NCBI RefSeq assembly: GCF_019693445.1
Contig: NZ_JAHRBL010000013.1
Location: 43,226 to 107,225 of the forward strand
Source: Deinococcus aquaedulcis
GTDB lineage: Bacteria; Deinococcota; Deinococci; Deinococcales; Deinococcaceae
Reading direction: 5' to 3'
DNA length: 64,000 bases
The notes under the pieces are model-generated. The model was not told the origin of the DNA. It saw nothing but the letters and a program-made list of their open reading frames with translations, and made no database searches. Every line of letters begins with the position of its first letter. Positions within the stretch are counted from its first letter, which is position 1. Positions 40,163-48,849 of this stretch are shown in pieces. Position numbers and translations under genes: made by a program.

Positions 40163-40859
40163 ACTGCTGCTGGTACGCCATGGGCAGGCCACCCCCTTTG
40201 AAGCCGACACCGACCAACTTTCCTCACTGGGAGAGGTACAGGCCCGCCGCGTGGGGGCGTGGCTGGCCGCTGAGGGACTGACCCCCACCCATGTGGTGCA
40301 TGGCCCCCTGGTGCGCCAGCGTCACACTGCCGAGTTGGCCGCCCATGCCGCAGGTCTGCCCTGGCCCATCCCCTCAGTGGACCCCCGCCTGGCCGAATAC
40401 GACGGTGAAGGGCTGATGCGGGTGCTGGCCCCGCAACTGGCGGCGCAGAGCCCAGAAGTGGCCGCGTGGCTGGCCCAGCTGCGCCAACCTCTGCCTCCCA
40501 CCGAGCGGCAGCGGGCCTTTCAAGGGGTGCTCGAAGCGGTGGCCCAAGGCTGGCAGGCTGGCACCTTGACTCACCCTACAGTCGAGCCGTGGCCCATGTT
40601 CCAGGCGCGAGTGACGGCCGCCCTGCAGGACCTCTGCACCCTGCCCTCCGGGTCCAGGGCCGTGGTGTTCACCAGCGGCGGCGTGATCGCGCTGGTCGTG
40701 GCCCACGTACTGCAGGCGCCTCCTGCCAGCGCCCTGGCCCTGAACTGGCGGGTGCGCAACGCTTCGGTTACCCGCCTGAGCTTTGGCCGGGGCCGCGTCA
40801 GCCTGGACAGCTTCAACGAAGTGGGCCACCTGCCGCCTGAGGAACGCTCCTGGCGCTGA
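40155..40859 (+). CDS. Histidine phosphatase family (phosphoglycerate mutase-like) protein
   Basis: A 234-aa protein of the RHG phosphatase superfamily. LLLVRHGQATPF holds the phospho-His of the RHG motif (about residue 9), and later catalytic residues appear in GPLVRQRHTAE and the C-terminal VVFTSGGVIALVVA (the usual second His is replaced by Ser-Gly here). ATG at 40155 overlaps the kinase stop by 8 nt and gives the family N-terminus; an upstream in-frame start is unlikely. Substrate unknown; a role in recycling phosphorylated intermediates of the preceding pathway is possible. With the second His apparently absent, activity should be checked. Confidence 0.85.
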   Translation: MAELLLVRHGQATPFEADTDQLSSLGEVQARRVGAWLAAEGLTPTHVVHGPLVRQRHTAELAAHAAGLPWPIPSVDPRLAEYDGEGLMRVLAPQLAAQSPEVAAWLAQLRQPLPPTERQRAFQGVLEAVAQGWQAGTLTHPTVEPWPMFQARVTAALQDLCTLPSGSRAVVFTSGGVIALVVAHVLQAPPASALALNWRVRNASVTRLSFGRGRVSLDSFNEVGHLPPEERSWR

Positions 40860-40881
40860 GGGAGACTGGGCTGCTGAGGTC

Positions 40882-43308
40882 CTACGGGGCGGGCGGGTGC
40901 CAGTTGGCGGTGGGACGCGCAAAGTAGTACCCCTGCATGACATGCACGCCCAGCGTGGCCAGCAGGTCCACCTGCCGCAACGTTTCGACCCCTTCCGCCA
41001 CCAGTTCCAGGCCCAGGTCACGGCTCAGGCCCACCATCGCCCGCACAATCGCCGCGTCGCGTCCGTCCGGCTGTTCCTGCAGGGCCGTCACAAAGCCCCG
41101 GTCAATCTTGATGCCGCTGAGTGGAAAACGCGCCAGATACCCCAGGCTGCTGTACCCGGTGCCGAAATCGTCGAGCATCACCCGCACGCCATCGGCCTGC
41201 AATTCGGCCAGCAGCCGGGCGGCACGTTCGGGGGACTGCATCATCAGGCTTTCGGTAATTTCCAGTTCCAGGCACTCGGGCGGGAGGCCAGTGCCCCGCA
41301 GCGCCGCGTGGACCACTCCGCGCAGGTCCGCGCGGGCAAACTGCTGCGCCGAGAGGTTCACCGCCACCCGCGTGCCCCCCCAGCGCGCTGCCTGGGCGCA
41401 GGCGGCCTGCAGCACCCAGGCCCCCACTTCGACGATCTGGCCGCTGCGTTCCAGGATCGGCATGAAGATCCCCGGGCTTTGCAAGCCATGTTCGGCGCTG
41501 CGCCAGCGCAGCAGGGCCTCAGCGCACACCACCTGCCGCGAGCGCACATCAACCATGGGCTGAAAGTGCAGCTCGAACTCGCCGCGCTCCAGCGCGCGGG
41601 CCAGCGCGCCTTCCAGGCCCGCGTGGGCGTGGGCGCGGCGGTCATAAGCCACACAGGCCTCGCCTTGGGCCTTGGCGTCGTTCAGCGCCAGTTCCGAGGC
41701 CTGGCGCAGCGCCTCGGGTTCGCGGGCGTCGCTGGGCCAGTGCGCCGCGCCCACACTCCAGGACAGCCGCGCGGCGTGCTCGCCCAGGGACACCGGGGTA
41801 TTGAGGGCCGTCAGCACCTGTTGCAGCCGCTCGTCCAGCGAGCCCTGGCCATGGCCCGCCAACAGCAGCAAGGCAAATTCGTCACCACCCACCCGCGCCA
41901 CCATCTCGTCGTCCTGCAGCGCCGCGCGCAGCCGACCGGCGACCACCCGCAGCACTTCGTCAGCCGCGTCCTGGCCGTAAGCATCGTTCACCAGCTGAAA
42001 GCGGTTGAGGTCCGCCGACACCAGCAGAAATTCAGAGCCCTGGCGCCCGGCGCGCTCCACTTGCTGGTCCAGTTGCGCGCGCAGCATGACCCGGTTGGGC
42101 AGGCCAGTTAATGGGTCGTACAGCCGCCCGCGTTCCAGTTCCTGCAGCTGGCGCTGCACCGTTTCCTCGGCCTGCAGGCGCAGCGCCTGCTCGTAGGCGG
42201 CACGCCGCTGGGCACTGTCCAGGGCAGCCTGTGCTGTCAGCTCGCGCAGGTGCTGGTCCTGAGAGGCCGCGTTCAGTTCGCTCTGCAGGGCCAGTACCTG
42301 CCGCAGGTAGGCCACCGCCTGCGCGGGGTGCTCAGTTTCCGTCAGCTCGGCCAGGATGTTCAGCGCGTCCAGCTCCACCTGCTTGCGGCGGTCCGTTGTC
42401 GCCAGTTCCAGGGTCCGGGCAGCGGCGGCGCGGGCCAGATCGTGCTCGCCGGCCCCCTGGTAGATGCGCGCCAGCAGCAGCTGGGTGGCCATCACCCCGT
42501 CGGGGTCATGCACCCCCTCAAAGGTGGCCTGGGCCTGCTCGGCGTAGGCCCGCGCCTCCGGGTGCTCCAGGTGAAACAGGGCCTGCGCCAGATTCAGCTG
42601 CACATACGCCTGCATGTCCGGCAGACTGGGCAGTTCGGGTTCCTGCATCAGAGGTTCAAGCAGGGCCACGCACTCGGCGTAGCGCTCCCTTTGCAGGTAC
42701 ACGTCCCCCAGGTTGATTGCCGCCAGAAACAGCGCACTGGTGGCCCCGGCGCCCCGCGCCCGTTCCAGGCAGCGCCGGTACTGGTGGGCCGCCTCGTCCA
42801 GCTTCCCCTGCGAGGTCAGGGCCCGGGCCAGCGTGTTCAGAAAATGCAGTTCGGCCCTCAGGGGAATCTCGCTGGCCGGCATCTGGTTCAGGGCAGTCTG
42901 CGCTTCCTGCAGCGCCAGCATGGCCTGATAGTCATCGTTCAGCGTGATGCAGATGCCGGCCATGTTACACAGCACGTTCACCCGGCCCACCGTATCCCCC
43001 AGCCGCCCGCGCAACTGGGCCGCTTCCTGCAACAGGCGCAGCGCTTCCGGACTGTCCAGCTGCAGGTGGTGGAGGTGGGCCAGCTGCACGAGGCTGCGCG
43101 CCTGGGCTGCGAGGTCGCCACGCAGGGTCGCGGTCTCGCGGGCCTGTTCAAAGTCCTGCTGGGCCTGCGCCAGATCGCCGGCCGCCTTGTGGTACTCACC
43201 CCTGGCATAGGGCAGATCGGCAGCAGAAAGCGAGGCCAACGCGGTATGCGCGGCCTCCAACTCGCCTCTGTCCAGCAAATTCAGGACTTCCTGCAGCGTG
43301 TCTGGCAT
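40882..43308 (-). CDS. TPR-GGDEF-EAL cyclic-di-GMP protein
   Basis: An 808-aa cytoplasmic protein. The N-terminal 380 residues are TPR-like helical pairs, often in transcription or sensor scaffolds. A GGDEF domain follows (LTGLPNRVMLRAQLDQQ, active-site GGDEF within RVGGDEFALLLL at about 460), then an EAL domain (AEALLRW, DDFGTGYSSLGYLARF, and VAEGVET). Both catalytic motifs are intact, so it could make and degrade c-di-GMP; in many such proteins one activity dominates. No membrane segment is seen. It follows the subtilase gene by about 195 bp on the same strand. Confidence 0.93.
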   Translation of the reverse strand: MPDTLQEVLNLLDRGELEAAHTALASLSAADLPYARGEYHKAAGDLAQAQQDFEQARETATLRGDLAAQARSLVQLAHLHHLQLDSPEALRLLQEAAQLRGRLGDTVGRVNVLCNMAGICITLNDDYQAMLALQEAQTALNQMPASEIPLRAELHFLNTLARALTSQGKLDEAAHQYRRCLERARGAGATSALFLAAINLGDVYLQRERYAECVALLEPLMQEPELPSLPDMQAYVQLNLAQALFHLEHPEARAYAEQAQATFEGVHDPDGVMATQLLLARIYQGAGEHDLARAAAARTLELATTDRRKQVELDALNILAELTETEHPAQAVAYLRQVLALQSELNAASQDQHLRELTAQAALDSAQRRAAYEQALRLQAEETVQRQLQELERGRLYDPLTGLPNRVMLRAQLDQQVERAGRQGSEFLLVSADLNRFQLVNDAYGQDAADEVLRVVAGRLRAALQDDEMVARVGGDEFALLLLAGHGQGSLDERLQQVLTALNTPVSLGEHAARLSWSVGAAHWPSDAREPEALRQASELALNDAKAQGEACVAYDRRAHAHAGLEGALARALERGEFELHFQPMVDVRSRQVVCAEALLRWRSAEHGLQSPGIFMPILERSGQIVEVGAWVLQAACAQAARWGGTRVAVNLSAQQFARADLRGVVHAALRGTGLPPECLELEITESLMMQSPERAARLLAELQADGVRVMLDDFGTGYSSLGYLARFPLSGIKIDRGFVTALQEQPDGRDAAIVRAMVGLSRDLGLELVAEGVETLRQVDLLATLGVHVMQGYYFARPTANWHPPAP

Positions 43309-43503
43309 CAGGTGGGGGGGCGCGGTGCGTAAGGACGGAATTGCGGCTGAACCCAGTCAAGGAGCACGAGAGCGTCACTTCGTCCACTGGGCCTCGCGAC
43401 AAGACAAGGCGAGGGGGGCAAGGGCTCCGCTGGCCGGGCGTCGGCCCAGGCCAGTGGACCCCCCTCAGCCCGCCAGATCGGCTGGTCTGGGCCGGACTTC
43501 CAA

Positions 43504-44775
43504 TCAATCATCGAGCTCGTCGAGAAAGTCGCTGAGGTTCACGCGCCCGGCACCCAGCTGCCCCTGGTAGGCACTGTTGCCGGGCAGTGGGTCCAGGCGC
43601 ACCGCCTCGTCTTGGAGAGTCTCCAGAGCCTCTTCCGGACTGGCCCCCTGCGACAGCCCCAGTGCCAGGGCGCCGGCCACCACAGGCGTGCTCATGGAGG
43701 TGCCGCTGAACTGCCCGGCCCGCGCACCGGGGTACGGCGCGGCCACCTGCTCACCGGGGGCCATCAGACCCACGGCGGTGCCGTACGACGAGAACGAGCT
43801 TTTCAGGTCGTTGCTGTCCACGCTGCCCACGGCCACGTTCAGTGCTTGCCCTGCAAAGTCAGCGGCCGGGTGGTCCAGTTCGGGGCGGTTGCTGTTGCCT
43901 GCCGCCGCCACCACCAGCACCTGCCGGCTGTTGGCATAGGCAATCGCCTGCTGCAGAACGTCAAAGGTCTCGGCGGTGCCCAGACTGAGGTTGATCACGT
44001 CGGCGCCGTGGTCCACTGCCCACACGATGGCTGACGCCACGCTCAGGGCGTCGCCCCGGCCGGTGTGGTCCAGCACTCGCAGCGGCATGATCTTGGCACG
44101 AGGAGCCACCTGCGCGGCGATACCCGCCACCACGGTGCCGTGCCCAGAGGCGCCCTCGCCCGCCCTTCCCTCATCCTGGGGCCGCGCGTCGCCGTCGACA
44201 AAATCGCGCCACGTGGCGGGGTCGCTCAGGAGGTGGGTGAACATGGGGTGCTGCAGGTCCAGACCACTGTCAATCACGGCAATCACGCGCCCCGCCCCCA
44301 GGCGACTGTCGGCATAGGCATCGTCCAGGCCAATGCGCCGCCACGCAGCCGTATTGGTGGGCAAACCCTGGTAGATGCCCCCCGACCACAGCTGCTGGGC
44401 AGCCGCACTCCAGTCGGTCACGGTACTGGACCACAGGTCGCCAGTACTGCGCTCCCAGGATATTTTGCTGGCGCTGCTCCAAAAGCTGGGCGGCGTATCG
44501 GAGGGCACGGACAGCACGTCCTGGTTGGGTTCCGGTTGCGTGCCGCCGCTCTGTGCTTGCAGGGGCGCGCGGGTGGGGTTCCCCAGCACGGCAAAGGTCT
44601 CGGTGCGCAGAGCCACCTTGCCGCCGTAGCGCTGTTCCAGGGTCTCGTTGCTGACCGCTGGCGTTGTGGCCACCGTCAGAATGCTGGTGGGCCGCTGCAC
44701 CTCTGGAGCAGGCAGACGGTTGCAAGCGGGGAGCAGGAGGGCGGTCAGAAGGACGCAGGGGAGAGTGCGACGCAT
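43504..44775 (-). CDS. S8 family serine peptidase, lipoprotein
   Basis: A 423-aa subtilisin-like protease. The start ATG at 44775 has AAGGAG 6 nt upstream and begins a lipoprotein signal, MRRTLPCVLLTALLLPAC, with Cys as lipid site; the frame is open further upstream without similarity. The catalytic triad is Asp in VIAVIDSGLDLQHP, His in GHGTVVAGIAAQ and Ser in SGTSMSTPVVAGALAL, with the oxyanion Asn region VVAAAGNSNRPE. An N-terminal stretch of about 130 residues before the catalytic domain may be a propeptide. Anchored to the membrane, it would act on extracellular proteins. It is upstream of the TPR-GGDEF-EAL gene on the same strand. Confidence 0.93.
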   Translation of the reverse strand: MRRTLPCVLLTALLLPACNRLPAPEVQRPTSILTVATTPAVSNETLEQRYGGKVALRTETFAVLGNPTRAPLQAQSGGTQPEPNQDVLSVPSDTPPSFWSSASKISWERSTGDLWSSTVTDWSAAAQQLWSGGIYQGLPTNTAAWRRIGLDDAYADSRLGAGRVIAVIDSGLDLQHPMFTHLLSDPATWRDFVDGDARPQDEGRAGEGASGHGTVVAGIAAQVAPRAKIMPLRVLDHTGRGDALSVASAIVWAVDHGADVINLSLGTAETFDVLQQAIAYANSRQVLVVAAAGNSNRPELDHPAADFAGQALNVAVGSVDSNDLKSSFSSYGTAVGLMAPGEQVAAPYPGARAGQFSGTSMSTPVVAGALALGLSQGASPEEALETLQDEAVRLDPLPGNSAYQGQLGAGRVNLSDFLDELDD

Positions 44776-44894
44776 GAAGGGCTCCTTAAGGGGGAAGAAG
44801 TAGGGAAATGCGGGCCAAAGCACCAGGAGACCACACTGTGGGCGGCGTCTAAGTGTAGTGCTTTCATGATGAGCTCACCTGAGGGCGCTGCTGC

Positions 44895-44912
44895 AGTCGT
44901 CTTAAGACGACT
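44895..44912. promoter_or_regulatory. Perfect 18-bp palindrome (candidate operator)
   Basis: AGTCGTCTTAAGACGACT is fully self-complementary with no loop, in the divergent region upstream of the S8 protease (120 bp) and the GGDEF-EAL gene (about 180 bp). Dyads like this are typical of dimeric regulator sites; it could also be part of a small hairpin. No matching second copy was noticed in the window. Confidence 0.5.
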
Positions 44913-45090
44913 ACCTCGGGCCGCTTACCCTATGTTACTGCGGGAGGGACAGAACTCTGCCGTGGCAAACTTCTCATGATCTAGGGTGATCTGTATCTGT
45001 GATCCTTATGTAAAGGGGCCTTCTCAAGAATAGAGGTGGGTGCCCGCTGACCTGTGAGTCGCCTGCAGTCAAGGAAGTGAGGAGAGTCCC

Positions 45091-47421
45091 GTGAACCGCT
45101 GGCGCCAGCCACATCTGCTGTTCGGAGCGCTGATGGCCTCGGCGCTGCTGCATGCTGGATGGGTGGCGACCGGTGCCCAGCCAGCGGCGCTGCGGCCGGT
45201 GCTGGGCAATCTGATCTTCTTTGCCCCCTGCCTGCTGGCAGCGGCCCTGAGCTGGACCCTCTCGCGCCGCGTCGCGGGCCAGACCCGCCGCGCCTGGGTC
45301 TTGTTTACAGCGGGGCTGCTGTGCTGGGCGGCGGGGCAGGTGGCGTACGCGTGGCTGGACCTCTCGGGGGCCTCGCCGTTCCCTTCCCTGGCCGACGTGG
45401 GGTACCTGCTCCTGGCACCCTGCTTTTTCCTGGGGGCGCTGCACATCTGGCAACCTCTGCCCTCGCGCCTGCTGGCCCTGGGCTTCGTGCTGGACGTGGC
45501 CCTGATCGTGCTGGCGCTGGGCACGGCCCTCTGGGCGTCTTCGGTGGCGCCGGTGCTCACGCTGTATGCCGGACAGCCCTTTGCCCTGGCCGTGGCCATG
45601 GCCTACCCGCTGTCGGACCTGGTGGTGGTGGCGCTGGCACTGGTCGCGGCGGTGTGGCAGCCCCGGGGCCTGGGCCAGATGCAACTGGTACTGCTGGGCA
45701 GCGGCCTGGCGGTGCTGTGCGTGGCCCACACGGTGTACGCCCAGCAGGCCGCGCGCGGCGCCTACCTGCTGGGCGCGCCGCTGGACCTGTTGTGGCCGCT
45801 GGCCTTTGTGGCGTTCGGCAGCGCTGCCTACGTGCATCTGGTTGCCCGGGACCCGCAGGCCCTGTCCAGCATGCCCCTCCCCCTGTCGGCCGCGCGGCGC
45901 CACCGCCTGAATGTGCTGCCGTCTCTGGCGCTCACCCTGCCTTACGCCGTGTTTTTTCTGGGGCCCGGCCTGCAGGGCGGGCACGCGCTGTGGCGGGCCG
46001 CGCCGCTGCTGCTGGCGCTGCTGTTTGTTCGTCAGGTGCTGGCACTGGTGGATACTGGGCGCCTGCACCGCACCCTGGAGCGGCAGGCCCGGCACGACGC
46101 CCTGACGGGGCTGCTCAACCGCAGCGCCGTGCACGAGGCCCTGACCCACTGTATTCAGGCCGCGCAGGCGCAGGGCCAGGTGGTGGGCGTCATGTTTCTG
46201 GATCTGGACCGCCTGAAGCACATCAATGACGCCTGGGGCCACGCGGCCGGCGACCAGATGCTGCGGCAGTTCGCCCAGCGGCTGCGCGCCAGCACCCGCG
46301 CGGCCGACATCGTGGGGCGTTTCGGGGGCGACGAGTTTGTGGTGGTGGCCATTGCCCAGGACCAGCAGCGTCTGCAGGCCCTGGCCCAGCGGTTGCTGCG
46401 TGGGGTGCGGCAGCCAGTAGAGCTGATGGGCCAGCACCTGGAACTGACCGCCAGTGTGGGGGTTGCGGTGTGTCCTAGCGACGCGGTGGACGCCGCCACC
46501 GCGCTGCATCAGGCGGACCTCGCCATGTACCGCGCCAAGGCCATGGGCCGCAACGCCCTGGCCTTTTACGACGCGCGCGACCACGCCGCCCAGTTGCAGC
46601 AGATTCAGCTGGAAGAGGAATTGCGCGCCGCCCTGGCCAGCGGCGCCCTGGAATTGCATTATCAGCCGATTGTGGCGCTGCCGGGCGGTGAGCTGCGGGG
46701 AGTGGAAGCCCTGCTGCGCTGGACCTCGCCGTCCCTGGGCCCCGTATCCCCGCTGAAGACCGTGCAGCTGGCCGAAGAACGTGGCCTGATGCCGCAGCTG
46801 GGCGCCTGGGTACTCGCCGAGGCCGTGCGGCAGGTGGGGGAGTGGCGCCGGGACGCCGCGCCGACCCTGACGGTGTCGGTGAATGTATCGGCCTCGCAGT
46901 TCGGGCTGGGCGATTTTGTGGATGGCGTGGTGCAGACCCTGGCGCGCCACGGGGTGCCGGGCGAGGCGGTCATGCTGGAACTGACAGAGAGCACCCTGAT
47001 TCAGGACGCCCAGGCCTCGGCCCAGAAGATGCGGGCCCTGCGCGAACTGGGCGTGCGCATTGCGCTGGACGATTTTGGCACCGGGTACTCCAGCCTCAGT
47101 TACCTGCGGCAGTTGCCAGTGGACGTGCTGAAAATTGACCGCTCATTCGTCCATACCCTGAACGAGGGCAACGACGCTTTTGTGCGGGCCATCGTGACCC
47201 TGGGGCAGGCCCAGGGGGCGCAGGTGGTCATCGAGGGCATTGAGGCCCCGGCCCAGGCCGCCGCCGCTGCAGCACTGGGCTGCGAGTTGGGCCAGGGTTA
47301 CCACTTTGCCCGGCCGCTCAGCGCCGCACAACTGGAGGCCCGGTTGTCGGCGCCGCAGTGGCCGCCTGCTGAACCGCCAGCCCAGGGCGAGGAAGGGGCC
47401 CAGGTTCCGGCATCATCCTGA
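45091..47421 (+). CDS. Membrane GGDEF-EAL cyclic-di-GMP protein
   Basis: A 776-aa protein. The first 310 residues contain about eight hydrophobic helices (for example LIFFAPCLLAAAL, VLFTAGLLCWAAG, LALGFVLDVALIVLALG), an integral membrane sensor of MASE type. GGDEF follows (LTGLLNRSAVHEAL; GRFGGDEFVVVAI, intact), then EAL (GVEALLRWTS, DDFGTGYSSLSYL, and VIEGIEA). Both motif sets look functional. The start is GTG at 45091, after GAGGAGAG. It is divergent from the S8 protease. An EAL paralogue lies at 40882; the shared architecture suggests that they work on the same second messenger pool. Confidence 0.93.
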   Translation: MNRWRQPHLLFGALMASALLHAGWVATGAQPAALRPVLGNLIFFAPCLLAAALSWTLSRRVAGQTRRAWVLFTAGLLCWAAGQVAYAWLDLSGASPFPSLADVGYLLLAPCFFLGALHIWQPLPSRLLALGFVLDVALIVLALGTALWASSVAPVLTLYAGQPFALAVAMAYPLSDLVVVALALVAAVWQPRGLGQMQLVLLGSGLAVLCVAHTVYAQQAARGAYLLGAPLDLLWPLAFVAFGSAAYVHLVARDPQALSSMPLPLSAARRHRLNVLPSLALTLPYAVFFLGPGLQGGHALWRAAPLLLALLFVRQVLALVDTGRLHRTLERQARHDALTGLLNRSAVHEALTHCIQAAQAQGQVVGVMFLDLDRLKHINDAWGHAAGDQMLRQFAQRLRASTRAADIVGRFGGDEFVVVAIAQDQQRLQALAQRLLRGVRQPVELMGQHLELTASVGVAVCPSDAVDAATALHQADLAMYRAKAMGRNALAFYDARDHAAQLQQIQLEEELRAALASGALELHYQPIVALPGGELRGVEALLRWTSPSLGPVSPLKTVQLAEERGLMPQLGAWVLAEAVRQVGEWRRDAAPTLTVSVNVSASQFGLGDFVDGVVQTLARHGVPGEAVMLELTESTLIQDAQASAQKMRALRELGVRIALDDFGTGYSSLSYLRQLPVDVLKIDRSFVHTLNEGNDAFVRAIVTLGQAQGAQVVIEGIEAPAQAAAAAALGCELGQGYHFARPLSAAQLEARLSAPQWPPAEPPAQGEEGAQVPASS

Positions 47422-47462
47422 GTGGACGTCGTTCGCTGCGTTTACGGGGTCAGTGCCCGGCA

Positions 47463-47485
47463 GGTGTGAATGCCCATCTCACACC
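47463..47485 (+). terminator. Weak hairpin after the GGDEF-EAL gene
   Basis: GGTGTGA and TCACACC pair around a 9-nt loop, about 42 nt downstream of the stop. There is no T tract. It may be a weak terminator. The remaining sequence to 47710 shows no gene. Confidence 0.35.
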
Positions 47486-47710
47486 AACGCTCTGTTCGAG
47501 TAGACAGGCACAGAGGCCACGCAGAGTGAGCAGACAAAGGCCGCGCCTGAAAACGTAAGGTTCGTCTTGATTGCTGATGGCAGACGACCTCCAGGCGGCC
47601 ACGCCTGAAGCCAGCCCCTGTCTGCAATGGCACACCGAGCAGCCTGGGCCGCGTTGTTCCGGCGCTGGGGTCATCATGCTCCAGACACAAAGCGAAAAAC
47701 GCTCCCAGGC

Positions 47711-47715
47711 GTGAG
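47711..47715. repeat. 5-bp target duplication, left copy (GTGAG)
   Basis: GTGAG directly abuts the left end of the Tn3-type element, and the same five bases abut the right end at 48806-48810. Both copies are followed by GG, so the duplication could be read one or two bases longer. Confidence 0.75.
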
Positions 47716-48805
47716 GGCCTGACTACACGATTGGCGTAGAATTGTACGCTAAGGGAAAATCGTCGTTCCACACAGTGTTCTCCATAGGGCAGAAGCTAGA
47801 ATACTGATGCAGTCGATCTTCACAGCGCTCCGATCGCTATGGTGAATCGTGGACGATCCCTTCTTATCTTTGAGCTGGTCGGCCGTACTGGTTGGTTGGC
47901 CCACCATGTTCCTGTCCGTGGCGGACGTGCGAGCATTGGCGGAGGCGCGACTGCTCACGGCGTCTGATGCAGCGCTGGTGCCCATGTCCGATCTCGCCTG
48001 TCTGCACGACGACGATGCTCGTCAGGAAGCGAAGGACGCGCTCAAGCGCCTGGCCGCTCTAGAAGATTTGCCCGCATTCTTCGTGCGGCGTGAGTGGCAG
48101 GTGTACATGCTGGAGCAGGAACTTGACCGCCTCCCAACCATTCACGACAAGGAAGAACCAGAGCTCACGCCCTACTGGCAGATGCAGGCCCTTGAACGAT
48201 GGTGGGAGGTCAATGACCACCCGCTCGATCTGCCCGTTCTCAATCCATTGATCCGGTCGTACGTCGGCTTGGACGAAGAGCCGGGCGGCATACAACTCAC
48301 GATGGACGACCTGCGTTTGTGGATTCGAGAGCAGCGAGCGTTGCTGCAGGTCATCTCCGGGCTCATCCAAGCCGGTCTGCAGGGTGATGCCCGCGTGATT
48401 GCCCAGGCGTTCGAAGCCGCGCAGCGGAATGCTGCAGCGCACCTCGAAGTGTTCAGGAAAGAACTATCCATCCACCAGCATCTAGCGACTGGACGCCATC
48501 ACGCGACGTTCTGGGAGAAGGTCAAGGAGGCCAACACAGCCACGCTGCGGGACCGGCAAGACCGAGGAAATCAGCGCCGTCCTGAATAAAGCGAATGTCC
48601 ATCAGAGGATCTCAGGACAGACGCACATCATCAAAGTCGCCACAACTGCAGAGCGGGTGGTTGGCGGCAGACCGACCCTGGCCTGACGCCTCGCTTGGCT
48701 GATGGTCACACCGTATACCCTTTCTTCAATTCCCATCTGAAAATGCTGTTCAAAACGACTATTTTCGTTTGGCGTACAATTTTGCGCTAATTGTGTAGTC
48801 AGGCC
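47716..48805. mobile_element. Non-autonomous Tn3-family element (mobile insertion cassette)
   Basis: A 1090-bp element. Each end is a 38-bp inverted repeat (47716-47753 and 48768-48805), identical at 32 of 38 positions, beginning GGCCTGACTACAC and ending ACGCTAAG (left) or ACGCCAAA (right). A 38-bp repeat ending ACGCTAAG is the signature of Tn3-family transposons. A 5-bp target duplication GTGAG (47711-47715 and 48806-48810) flanks it, again the Tn3 rule. There is no transposase or resolvase inside, only one gene of unknown function, so movement would need a transposase in trans. This matches the mobile insertion cassette type of Tn3 derivative. Confidence 0.85.
47849..48589 (+). CDS. Passenger gene of the Tn3-type element, unknown function
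   Basis: A 246-aa protein not assignable to a family. It is hydrophilic, rich in Leu, Glu and Asp and largely helical by eye, with no signal peptide or membrane helix. Segments such as VADVRALAEARLL and LPAFFVRREWQVYMLEQEL recall small cytoplasmic regulators but match nothing I know. GTG at 47849 is the first start; ATG at 47909 is the alternative. Base composition is visibly less GC-biased than the flanking chromosome. After the stop, another frame continues about 40 codons (EISAVLNKANVHQRISGQ) to 48686, so the gene may carry a +1 frameshift near 48550 and once have been about 280 aa. Confidence 0.65.
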   Translation: MDDPFLSLSWSAVLVGWPTMFLSVADVRALAEARLLTASDAALVPMSDLACLHDDDARQEAKDALKRLAALEDLPAFFVRREWQVYMLEQELDRLPTIHDKEEPELTPYWQMQALERWWEVNDHPLDLPVLNPLIRSYVGLDEEPGGIQLTMDDLRLWIREQRALLQVISGLIQAGLQGDARVIAQAFEAAQRNAAAHLEVFRKELSIHQHLATGRHHATFWEKVKEANTATLRDRQDRGNQRRPE

Positions 48806-48849
48806 GTGAGGGACTCAAATAAGTTGTGATCACTGCGTAGAAGCGCCGA

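Noticed and set aside
43370..43460. Inverted pair TCCACTGGGCCT / AGGCCAGTGGA after the S8 protease gene
   Set aside because: The loop is too long and the match imperfect; not reported as a terminator.
44974..46950. 658-codon open frame opposite the GGDEF-EAL gene
   Set aside because: Gln/His/Arg-rich antisense translation without motifs; the sense gene has intact GGDEF and EAL sites.
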